In this document: positions 22,001 through 31,989 of the stretch, piece by piece
Layout of the letters: each line of letters starts with the position of its first letter
How positions within the stretch are numbered: the stretch's first letter is position 1
NCBI GenBank assembly: GCA_030248295.1
Contig: JASANH010000965.1
Coordinates: 124,001 to 188,000, forward strand
DNA length: 64,000 nucleotides
Origin: Mesodorylaimus sp. YZB2_4
Taxonomy: Eukaryota > Nematoda > Enoplea > Dorylaimida > Dorylaimidae
Direction: 5' to 3'
The notes under the pieces: model-generated
What the model saw: the letters and a program-made list of their open reading frames with translations, nothing else
Databases searched by the model: none
Told to the model about the DNA's origin: nothing
Position numbers and translations under genes: made by a program

Positions 22001-23520
22001 AATCAGTCAAGTTAATGACGAGGGAGCAGAAGGGCGCTTAGGAAGAGACGCCGTTGCCCGTTTCTCTACGAGTCGGAGGGTTTTGGTTTCTTTGTGGTCT
22101 CAGCCGGAGCTTTCTAGCTTTTCTGTATCTTTTCGCGGACGAGGTCGGACGGCTTTCGAGATTTGTTTCTACCAAGCTAGCGAGCGAGTGGGTGTGCGGG
22201 CGGGCGGGCAGTAAGAAAACGGTGGCCGGAAGTGAAACGACGAGTCGAATCGTTTGGACGACATTTGAATAGGATCGTAGAAAAGGGCGGGCGAATGCGC
22301 TCGTTTCCTTTTTGATTAAAAATCTCAAACTCGTGTAATGATCGATGCTACGATGGTTTTGATGGCGATCCGTTGAGAGTGGTGGTAGGAGACTCGACGA
22401 CTGACGGACGGACGGATGGTTGTTGTGGCTGTTTTTTGCAAGGGCGTCAAATAATTCTCTTGCGAGAATAATGACATTGACGAACGGGCCGAAGTGTGTA
22501 CCAATTGCTTAGTTGCTTGGAAAAGAGGTGCAGTTTAGTGCTGGTATTTAAAGGCCATCGCCGAGTGGTGACGTTGGTCAGGGAAGTAAACGGGGCTTAC
22601 ACCATATAAATCAAAGAAGAAATGACATAAGAGAAAGCTGTTGGTGGCTTGATCGAAAGGTGGTCTAGAGTTGAGAAAATGTGACTTCAATAGTTAGGTT
22701 TTAGAAAGTTGGAAGTGGTCGAGAGAGTTGTCGGATTTTCGGGTGATGGATGTTATTTACGATAATGAACCCGGTCGGAGCTAGCTGATAATAGGGTTAT
22801 ATAGGCAAATATGGACGAGGAAATGAGTCGATTGATTGCAAAAGGGAGAAAAACTGCACATGTCCATTAAGAAATGAAAAGAAATAAACTGGATAGCACT
22901 ATAAGTGCTGTGGAAATAAAGGCAGAGTGCGATAGGAGTGCTAAACAAGGCAATCTCGATTGTGATAGAGTGCAGGCCTGGATTTCGTTATTCGACCTAG
23001 TCATAACGGAAATGGAGAACAAAAGTGAATGAGTGCTTTTTGGATAGACCCAATAGTATCTGGATAAAGGCACACAGTTGGTTCACAGAGCTTGAAAACC
23101 GAAGATTCATGACTGTAACTAATTTATGTATTTACGTTAGCAGGCATTTCTCTTCCTGCACTCATGTTGAGAAAACACAGATGTTTTGAAAGAAGCCATA
23201 TTTTTTTGGTTTTTCAGATGCGTAGTACGATTTTGACGGTGGTATGCGCGTGCGTTCAAGTTGTGACGTTAATATGGTATGTAAGCTAAGTTTAGAATTT
23301 TTTTAATTTTGAGCTGAACAAAGTTGAGAAAAGTTAGTTTCGAATGGAATGCAAGGTTTGACAGGTCTCGTTTTCTTAACACGTTTTGTTTGTTCTTAGG
23401 TTTTTGCTCAGTTACGTACCTGGCGGTGAAACGGGCTTAAGATGGATGTCATCGTCGTTTACCAAGGTGGTTCGAAGGCAAGTGACCACGTCCTCTTCGA
23501 CGACCTTATTGCCTGTATAG
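16029..23520 (+). CDS. SFT2D3: SFT2-domain vesicle transport protein
   Basis: Six exons in phase: 16029-16325, 17431-17496, 17548-17633, 18215-18332, 23218-23276 and 23400-23520, about 249 residues. The first 100 residues are a Ser/Thr/Gly-rich cytosolic arm. Four hydrophobic segments follow: [16 protein letters not shown], then a segment ending in the aromatic [14 protein letters not shown], then [14 protein letters not shown], then [27 protein letters not shown]. The Arg-x2-GF, WGP, K-P-R-L-P and SYVPGG motifs are those of the SFT2/Got1 family, which acts in fusion of endosome-derived vesicles with the Golgi. The long N-terminus and the PGG motif suggest the SFT2D3 type. The start ATG is in good context (AAAATGG). 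Intron 4 (18333-23217) is unusually large and houses an antisense gene. Confidence 0.85.
17940..18105. repeat. Degenerate tRNA-like sequences in SFT2 intron 3
   Basis: Two B-box-like sites are present: GGGTTCGATTCCC on the minus strand near 17945-17957, and GGGTTCGATTC on the plus strand near 18076-18087. Each sits in a short T-arm-like hairpin. No full cloverleaf can be drawn, so these are probably SINE heads. Confidence 0.35.
19412..20221 (-). CDS. cal-1: Calmodulin-like protein, CAL-1 type (5' exon(s) not found)
   Basis: Two minus-strand exons, about 20058-20221 and 19412-19792, join in phase 0. They encode four intact EF-hands with loops [36 protein letters not shown] and [12 protein letters not shown]. 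All have Asp at position 1 and Glu at position 12. Distinctive words [25 protein letters not shown] and [16 protein letters not shown] match nematode CAL-1 more than canonical calmodulin. It is a calcium sensor. The ATG at 20156 gives [21 protein letters not shown]. The frame stays open upstream to a strong acceptor (pyrimidine tract plus CAG near 20222), so at least one 5' exon probably lies in 20222-23000, as CAL-1 has a long variable N-terminus. The gene lies wholly within SFT2 intron 4 on the opposite strand. Confidence 0.9.
20222..23217. other. Remainder of SFT2 intron 4; likely 5' and promoter region of cal-1
   Basis: No conserved exon was recognised in these 3 kb. The section 22050-22260 is GC- and CpG-rich (GCGGGCGGGCGGGCAG and similar), which could be the promoter of the antisense calmodulin gene. 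This is a position-based guess. Open frames here are short and low-complexity. Confidence 0.35.
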
Positions 23521-24050
23521 TCCATGGTCAGGCTGGCGGCTATCAACGGGAATAGAAAAGTGCTTGATTGAGGCGGGACCCGAAGTTACCCGTTTCTCAC
23601 GCTGTGTACTGACTAATCAATGATGTCTGCATTGTGATATACAGTATATATTTATTGTTTTCATATCAACAGTTCTGAATCTGATCTGAGCGGAATCGAT
23701 ACGAATCACTGCTTTCTACTTCTCAATTTTTAACACAACAAATTTTATTGAAGGGGTATTTTTTTATCGAACACTTTTGCACATATATTCCCTGTACTAA
23801 TTAATGACTAATCAATCGATAATTACATCGATTACAATCATGCATAGCAAAGTACCCAAACTTTTCGAATATGATTATCGAAACCATGGAAACAATTAAA
23901 TGGGTGAATCAATAGAAATAATTAGCACAACCTGCGTAATTAAAACTGTTATACCCCGTCATTTTGACCGAAAGAATAAACGAATGGAATCACTGACAGC
24001 AGCTACATCACTCACAACCACAACACGAAAGCTCTCGCCACATGCCGTGT

Positions 24051-27000
24051 TCACCTGGCCCACGTCACGCCAGCTGTCCGTCCGAGAGTCACTAGCGTCT
24101 CGTAACATTCGTCACGACGAACAATACCAGCGAATAAATATGGCTAAAAAGTAAAGCAGGTCAGTTTATAATCACACACAGCCAAATAGTACTCTTACCT
24201 TCTCGCGTCCTGACACATAGATCTCCAAAGCCATCCCTTCACCGAAGCTTGCCATTTTTAAAGCCTTTGTCTGCAAGCACCACATTGTAGATCGTAGCAG
24301 ATAACAAGGAAGCATACCTTGCGAATAGCGAGGATATCATCGAATCGAATCTTGACCACTTGCCGTTCACCAGAAGTCCATCGAGAATATTTGAATACAA
24401 CGTGACTAAAATATGGAGAATAACTCGGTCACAATTTAAATTGGCCGCTGTCATGCGGGCCACCCTCAACATGGGTTTGGTCAGCTGAACAAGACAGGGT
24501 CTCCGGGGCTGTGCAGAGAATCCCCACCCTCAAACGATGGATTCAGAAAGTAGTGTCCTATCGGAAACGTTTTTAAAATGTCGCTACAAAACTACTTCAG
24601 AAAAATTCAAATTTGAAATGACGAAAAGTCGCATAAGCCCAGCATCTGAACCTGCCCATAAATGGCGAGCTTGACATGGCATTCGGGAGAAAAGTGCCAG
24701 CAAATGTACCACGGACGGACACAGTCTCAAAAAAGAACTAACTTAGCACTCAAAAATAGTTTTCCTGACCCAACGTTGTACGGAAACGACTTTTCTTTAT
24801 CGATCAATGCGCAAGTACGAGCTATAAAAATAATCGATATTATCTCCTACGTCGCAAGTATAAACAATGCTTACTTAGCTTTGGCGAATCTGCATCTGGC
24901 AAGGAAAACGATGCACTCAAGGAAGAATTCGGATCTGGAGGCGACCCAGGCGTCATTTGGCCAGGGGATTCCTAAATAATACAAATGGTCGCGAAAATCC
25001 TTCTCAAACTTAACAAACCATACCTTCTTAGCGCCCTGATCAGCAGGCGTGCGATCCAAAAACCATGTAAATACATCCAACTTATGCCGAAGACGTGGAA
25101 AGCGATAGTACAAATAAGTTGTAACGAAAACTTTGATACCAATTCCGAAACCTACAATATGTTCAAGGAAGCGTTTGAAGAATTATAAGACCGAATTCAG
25201 AAAATTAGCAGAACATACCAACTATGGTCAAGAATACCGAAGTTGTTGTGACTAGCGATACCATAAACCAGAATAGCACCAATAAGCCAAACATTGCAGT
25301 CGTCTTGGGGCGTTTCCATTTCAATAAGCTACAAAAAAATAAATCGAATTTTCCTTTCCTGGCCAAACCCATTTCCACCACTTTGAAGTACATTCTAGTG
25401 TTCGTTCGGATCGGGATTTGGTACTGTAGACTTCTGTAATGTGAACAGTCCCATCCAAGCTTAAAATTACAAGCAATAAGCTGTAAAAATCATATCAACT
25501 TTAACTTTACACTGCTTGGATGCTGATGCCATTTGCATTTTTGAACCCTGCATTCATCTGGGGATGGCCCTGCAATGGATCTTATCACCCACGCCCGCTT
25601 GACATACTATGCGACTTTACCCGCCAAGATGCTTCGCAGGAATTAGTCAAAACGTGGTTTTAACTGTTCGGAATCCCAACCTTTTTTATCTCAAAATAAA
25701 CAATAAAAAATTCAGACGTAAAAGAGACAACAAAGTCCCACGGGTCTGGTCATTCCTTCAAAACCACCCAGCCTGCCTCTTTCAAGCACACCCCAAAACT
25801 CCTTATTCCAAGCCTAATCAGATAAACATTTCAAACTCCACTCCATACTTCTTTATTTTCTCCAATGCGTCCGCAATGTAAGCCAACATCACCTGAACCT
25901 GTCGTGCTACTTCCAGAACCAGCTGAGCACCAGGCGATTCCATCATTTCCTACAAAATGCAAGGCCTTGCTCATTTTTTGTATCCAATATTAGGTGCACT
26001 GTTAATTGCTCGCGGACAAGAAACTCATCTTTTTAAACTTTTTGTGGGCTAGACCATTTTGCCAAAAGCCAGCCAGCAGTCAAACCTTGTGAGCAAGGCA
26101 CAAACAGCAGCGTCCCTCTGCGTGTCCCCACCAGGAGCACCTCCGCGCGGTGCATCCTGGACCACACACCGACTTCCTCGGACAATGGCGCTGTCATGTG
26201 GCTTTGAACCCTGTCGGTGTTCGACAGCCGACACTGTCTCCTCGTTTGACTTCCGCCTCTCCACTTGGAGCGCCTCGACGGTACCGGGTGTCACCCGCGG
26301 CCTGGCGTGCAATGTTCGCAAACCGACCTCCGTCACCAGGGATCGAACGGAGACGGAAACCAAACGAGTAGACAGTCTCGGCTGTCGAACACCGACAACG
26401 TTCACAGCCCACCCGCCATCGTCCGAGGAAGTCGATGTGTGGTCCATGATGCCCTCGCGTGCAGGTGCTCCTAGTGGAGACAGACAGAGGGATGCTGCTG
26501 TGTGCTGGTCCCCTTACAGCCTTGCTTACATTACAAGGTTTGACTGCCGGCCGCCTAGAAGCGAAACGGGCTTCAGCCCACAAAAATTTAAAAAGGACAT
26601 GACCTTCCTTTCCACGAGCCTGCCTCTGAGCATTACCTGCTTTATCTCCTTTCTTGGCAACAAAGTCAAGCCCAGCTTAACCTTACGACAATACGACAAA
26701 TAATTAATGCCCAACTGCAGGAGTATCAGGAAAAGGAAAACCGAAACCACGCATCCTTTCCATACGCAATACATGTACACCTGAAAAATGCAGCGTCAGG
26801 ATGGCCAATCGAATCGACAACTCCATAGAGTTTTACCCAGAACAATAGCAGCGTGAAGAGAGGACTGCGCCAGGTTATCAAATCCCACAAACCAGCCAAT
26901 GTTTCCAAATATGGGCGCGATTGCGTTCCTGGAAACACGTCCATTTTTGTCACACGCTTCCCTCATATAAACTACAGTACGCCAACGTGTCACTTACTAC

Positions 27001-28632
27001 AACGCCTGATATTTTGCCTCAACCTAAACGCAAAACTTTACAGCATAATGCATGAATTTCAGAGGCTCTACTCACTCCTTGACATTCAACGGCACCCTTG
27101 GTTCATCGCGCACGGCGATATCATCATTCGTCTCGGAGAACGCATCGATCAAATCCACAAACCAAGCCATAGCGATCACAAATAAACGCTGGTACCAAGG
27201 ATTGGCCACATCTTGTATCGCCTCTATAAAACGGAAAATTACATGACTTAAAAAAATTACAGCCTCACTGACCCCTTACCGCAACAATACTCCTCCAAAT
27301 CCACCACAGACAAAGTCTCTGGCGCCAAATCCACAAAATCCGAACCACCGCTTGACCTAAACAAGAAACCAGTCCAAGGCAAGAACTAGAAACATACCCA
27401 TTTCTAACTTACGAATTACTCCGAGTTTGTTCTGAATGAACATCAACGAATTCACCATCATCGTCTTTTTTCACTTTCGCAACTGGCGCTCTTACAAAAA
27501 CCCCACCTTCTTCGTGTGTCAAGACGGCAACATCGCCGCTGCTTCGACTCGACAAACTGGCAGTATCTTCGTCATCGATTCCTTCGACGGCGAGAAGGGC
27601 TTGAGCTGGAGAAACACAAAAAGTGTTCTTATAAGGCCGGATTACAAACCAGGGAAACACACTGATAAGGCGGTTTAGAGAGGAAGAGGCCGAAGTCCAG
27701 GACTTCCAGTGCAAGAACCACAGAAGTGCTGATATGTCTACTGCAACAACGATATGACGCTGACCATCGTGTGCTAGTGAGACTGATTGAAGTGAGCGAA
27801 ATACTCTATTCTGGACCCACATGTAATAGGCGGAATAGTCCTAGGAGAAGATTTCGCGGGGAGCGAGTGGACTCAAAAACCCTCCAACAGACAGGTCATC
27901 TAGTCGTAAGTGTCCGAGACATCAACCCGACGGGTTTCAGCCTCGACTGGAGGAGCTTATCGAGCGGCCAACGAAGGCAACTGGTATGCTGTATGCGGCG
28001 GCCAGTCAAGGCAATCAGATACACTACCTTCTCCGCAGGCCAAACACACCTACTACACACAGCCAGGCTAGTGTAGTAGCTGACCAAAGGTGACAGACAT
28101 GTCACGCTATCCGTCACTGTCAGTCAATTGCGCGGCCTGACGATGTAAAGGATTGATTGGCAATCGATCCTCTGCACGTCACCTGTCAACGTGATGTTTA
28201 AGCCATGAACAAGGTCGGAAGACTTGGTTGCCCAGGGTGTAAAAGCTCCACCAGGCACCCCCTGTAATACGGACCTAGACGTATAACAACGACCATGACA
28301 AATGCAGGATCCACCCCGTGAGTCCCACTCACACTAAAACATCGCTTACCTAATTGACGATGCCGCAGCAGCAACATGTTCAACGCTTCTGGCGCTCCGT
28401 TTTCACTGACCAACTTTTTCGACTCCGCACTCACAGTCTGCATAAAAGAAATTCAATCACCTTTTCCAATAGAAAATTTCGATCTTACCTCAAACCCATC
28501 CTCCTGTCCTTCATAAAATCTCGAATTCCCCATTTCCGCTGACTTCTTATATGGTGATCGAGTCCAGCTTTGTTCTCCCGGCTTCATAGCGTCTCGAGCT
28601 TGTCGCAGTTTCTGAAGGAACTGTTCGCTCAT
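24051..28632 (-). CDS. GRAMD4: GRAM domain-containing protein 4 (GRAMD4/DIP) orthologue
   Basis: Sixteen minus-strand exons agree in phase: 28489-28632, 28350-28437, 27413-27605, 27280-27356, 27076-27223, 26998-27023, 26837-26928, 26682-26780, 25849-25949, 25219-25328, 25024-25151, 24875-24971, 24743-24821, 24318-24405, 24199-24270 and 24051-24143. Matches to human GRAMD4, in order: ELRQNIRRC (human TENMRRLKR), the membrane region VYMYCVWKGCVVSVFLFLIL, the QLVLEVARQVQ..ADALEKIKK helix, a second hydrophobic hairpin, YYRFPRLRHKLD, then the GRAM domain (CALIDKEK, LFLSANHVVFKYS, VVKIRFDDILAIRK) and a C-terminal FAGIVRRDECYETL. GRAMD4 is a membrane protein of mitochondria and ER linked to apoptosis and membrane lipid contacts. 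Exon 6 is only 26 nt. It stops 530 bp from the convergent SFT2 stop codon. Confidence 0.93.
26045..26590. repeat. Head-to-head inverted pair of SINE-like repeats in a GRAMD4 intron
   Basis: The left arm (about 26045-26320) and the right arm (about 26330-26590) are imperfect reverse complements. Each carries 'gtcaaaccttg', 'agcgtccctctgcgtgtc'-like, 'cgacttcctcggac' and 'gttcgacagccgacactgtc' blocks. The centre has 'ccagggatcgaac', a tRNA B-box complement. A single copy of the same unit is at 35336-35775. Both strands are open in several frames, which explains the spurious ORFs here. Confidence 0.75.
27890..27960 (+). repeat. Dispersed repeat family C, fragment in GRAMD4 intron
   Basis: Shares 'gagacatcaacccgacgggtt' in part, and nearby words, with 62385-62505, and in reverse orientation with 53739-53835. 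No coding capacity was seen. Confidence 0.4.
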
Positions 28633-28855
28633 CGTGTTCGTCGAACAAGTACAGCTGAAAATACAAGTCTCACAAACACAATTAAGTAGCCACATTCAAA
28701 AAAATAACGGAATTCAACCGGTGAAAACCAAATTTCAGACAAATCAAACTTCAAAAGTTTACTTGTTAGCACTTGATTATTCTGATCGACATTCCATTCA
28801 GTATAAACCCTTATTTTCAAAAAACCTTCAAATTCTACACCATCTATCCGCTTGA

Positions 28856-30297
28856 TCATCCTTTCATATTACGACTGAGCACGGTGTCGGGAACGAAATC
28901 TGGCGAAGACAACGAAGCGTGTTTTTCACGATAAATTTTTTCGACTATTTCTTTATCGAAACCGCCGAATGCAACGGTTGAATTCGGATGCAAGAACGCT
29001 TCCAAATCCATGATGTAGGAGAAATGGCGTAAATCAGGAACTGTAATTCGCTGATTGACCACGATGTCGACTAGACGTTCGGTACGAGCGTGCACTTGAT
29101 TACCAAGAACCAAAAGGCGGAAATTGGAAGGTGCTGATTGAGCGCTATCGATTGAACCGCAAAAGAATTCTTTGATTTCCGTACGAATTTCGGATTCGAC
29201 CAAAAATTTAGCAGCTTTGTCAACCGATGCTTTCATATCATCGTCGGGAGCGTAGATCAAGATGGCGAAGCAAACTAGTTTCATTCGACGGAAGAAATCG
29301 CGAATGGTCTCGAATATTATCTTGGTATCATCATCGTAGATAAAAACCGTATCGAAAACTTTGTAATCTAGGAAGAAATATTTGAGGCATGGGAACATAT
29401 GACATACTCGATTCAGTAGATCGCGATGCCAAGTCGTTTTATTAGCTGAATTTTCAATGTCGATATCGATATTCAGATCCTAGAACGGATAAATTAATAA
29501 GACTCCCCATAAAATAATTGACAGGACAAGCTTACTTGCAACGCCGCGAATTCCACAATGGGCATATCGACATTGATGGCTTTTAACGATGATAGTTTCA
29601 CCGCCGGCGGCCCGCTAAACCGAACTAAACGCATTTTCATCCTCAACGCGCTGAACCATTCGTTCAGTTCCGCTCCTTGGAAATCAAAGATAAAATCAAA
29701 GCCTTTCAATTCTGATTTCGTCGATAAAGCGTTCAGAATATGGTGTCGTTCTTCGATTCCGTACAACGATTCGTAGATCTCAATGACCGAAAGCGATTTG
29801 GACATTTCGATAACTTTTCGGATTTGTTCAACGTCTGAATTCGACTCGTAGACACGAAGCCAACGGACACGTGTGAAGAAATCGTTGCGATTCTCTAAAT
29901 TTGATAAAAATTCGATCAATGGCGCATCCGGTTCAACGATTTCCAACGATGTTGGTCGATACAACGTCAACGAAGGCCACGCGATCTCGCATAATACGCC
30001 ATGTAGACCATCTTCGAAACCGATACGGGGCGATGTTTTCCAACCAAATTTGGCCGGCGATTTGATCTGGAATGAGATGATATTTACTGGGGTCACGTAA
30101 TCATTGCGTTCTTTGGCCCAAATTAGCAGTGTCGTCGAAATTTTCTTTTTTAGATGATCGCCACTGCCATCGGCTAACTGGTTCGATCCTTGTTCGGGAG
30201 TGCCGATTCCTTTTGATTGAATAATGGAGTTCTGATCGCTGTGACGCCCGTTGACTTGATGAGTATCGTCAGTTTCGTGGGCTCCAGCTGCGTCCAT
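28856..30297 (-). CDS. Conserved-looking protein of unknown function, two exons
   Basis: Exons 29536-30297 and 28856-29479 join in phase 0 to give about 461 residues from the ATG at 30297. I do not recognise the family. The N-terminal 60 residues are polar. From about residue 70 there is alternating hydrophobic/polar sequence with leucines at regular distance (WPSLTLYRPTSLEIV, VRWLRVYES, MSKSLSVIEIYES, MRLVRFSGPPAV, LSSLKAINVDMPIVEFAAL). This resembles the irregular leucine-rich part of F-box/FTH-type proteins, but I see no F-box. There is no signal peptide or membrane segment. The stop is only about 220 bp before the GRAMD4 start codon, same strand. The frame is open upstream to 30414, so a longer N-terminus is possible. 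The long uninterrupted frames and clean splice sites make it a likely real gene. Confidence 0.65.
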
Positions 30298-31989
30298 GGT
30301 ATGTGCAGAAGTGAGCAGAACGATGACTCGAGGGCCAACGTTAACTATAAAACTGGAAATGAAAAAAAACCGGATTCGATATTTCGAATACGATCTCTTA
30401 TCGGAATCGCCCATTTGCTTTTGCGCAAATTGCCTAATCGATCATATTCGAACATGGAGGAAGGTCTTACCACTTCTTAGATGTAAAGAGCGGGAATTCA
30501 AATTTAAAAAAGCGAGACTGCAACAGCTGTTGCATCAAATATTTTCTTGGATTGTACTGCTGTGCAAACGTAGTCCGACTCTGGTGGGACTGTAAAAGTG
30601 CATCGGATAAGGTAATAGGTTATAGGTGTCCTGAGATAGCTGACGGTGCTGGGAAGGCTAGCAGTTTCTTATCGTTAGCCCAGCATCACACGAGGGACAT
30701 ATGCCACGGGGAGATGCTCCTGGTTAGCACGTCCTCTGAGGCACGTACTTCACTGCTGTACCTTGGCGGTGCATGATTCCTGTCAGAGGGACCCGTAATC
30801 CGAGGTGTTCCCAACGGGCAAACATGGGTGACTCACTGGTCAGGTGTATTGATCTGGGCTCCTTCATCAAGTTTCTAATTCCAGGCGCAAACGAGCACTT
30901 TGCATCGACCGTGTCGCGCAATGGCACGGCTGCGCGTTTCACTGTTTACCCTCTTGTCATGTATGCGTCATCGTGGAAAGGGTGCATTTGGCTGCCGTGG
31001 AAACGAGGCGATGAGGTAAGCTGGGTTCGTGTGAGCGTGTCCCGTTCACACACCGCTGTAGCCGTGGGTGGTCATCGTAGGTGCTGGTGAGTCATCGGCA
31101 CGGTCAGTGGGGATAGGGTTTAGAAGGAACCAGTCGCTCATTCGAATGATGGCTCGATTCGTGTTCACGCGTCACCTGCCCTGGCGCGGAGACGAACGAG
31201 ACGCCAAGGACACATCTCAGTACTGTACTGTACTGTCGGCTGGACTGGTACGGTCGTGTACGAGGTCTGAGTGAATGAGAAATACTCATTGGAGAGTGAG
31301 TGGTAAATTCGGGTTTGGATATGTTATTCTTGGCAATAGTGTCAACTTTTGCTCGACTTACATAATCGCGAACTGAGTTTGGTTTTGGATTACTTAAGTT
31401 TTGGTTACTTAGAGGTAACAAATCCTTGTTTCCGCCTTGTTATTGAATATGGATTCGCAACTTGTGTTTAACCTTGGACGTGAGCCTAGTCGAGTGAGAT
31501 TTCGTACGGATACCTTTCCCTGGCCTATGCCTATGCTTACTGCATACGGCTAGCGAGTGTTTTATGGGTTCAGGCTACTCGTACATTCACTCCTCAAATG
31601 CTTAGACTATAGTGGCGCGGGTTTGGGCCGTTTAAGAAAAGCAGCTGTTCGACCATTTTACCTATTCGACTAGCTCACTTTGAAAATGAGTCTTCGCTCT
31701 CAGTTTCGTTGTTATGCGGGTGTCGAAACGGGTGGTCTGGTGGTTTGTTGTTGGAGTTAGCAGGGATGGCTGCTCGTGGTCACTGTTGGCTGCCAATCAT
31801 GGATTGAGCGATCGAGGAGTAAAGTTGGATTTAACAGTGGATTTAGGACAGGATGAAAAATAGTTAATAAAATACTTGGAAAGATTTTGGGTTTTCTTTT
31901 GCCAACGACCATACCTACTGTCCTGTTCCACTAGGCTGTCAATGATGGTCTAACGCGATCCTACTTTTAGATTGTGATCAACATACAAC
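30298..31989. other. Spacer between unknown gene and tetraspan gene
   Basis: No supported gene. Open frames on both strands at 30724-31090 lack a start context, family similarity or splice partners. A few GTACTGTACTGT-like runs occur near 31220. The region probably contains the divergent promoters of the two flanking genes. Confidence 0.45.

Noticed and set aside
20788-22328. Open frames within the large SFT2 intron
   Set aside because: Low-complexity Ser/Leu/Arg-rich products with no splice support and no resemblance to calmodulin or SFT2 relatives.
24480-24680. Additional GRAMD4 coding exon
   Set aside because: One frame looked weakly similar to the GRAM domain, but the exons 24743-24821 and 24318-24405 join directly in phase and account for the conserved residues.
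26049-26703. Overlapping open frames on both strands
   Set aside because: They fall in the inverted SINE-like repeats; similar frames recur in the copy at 35128-35845.
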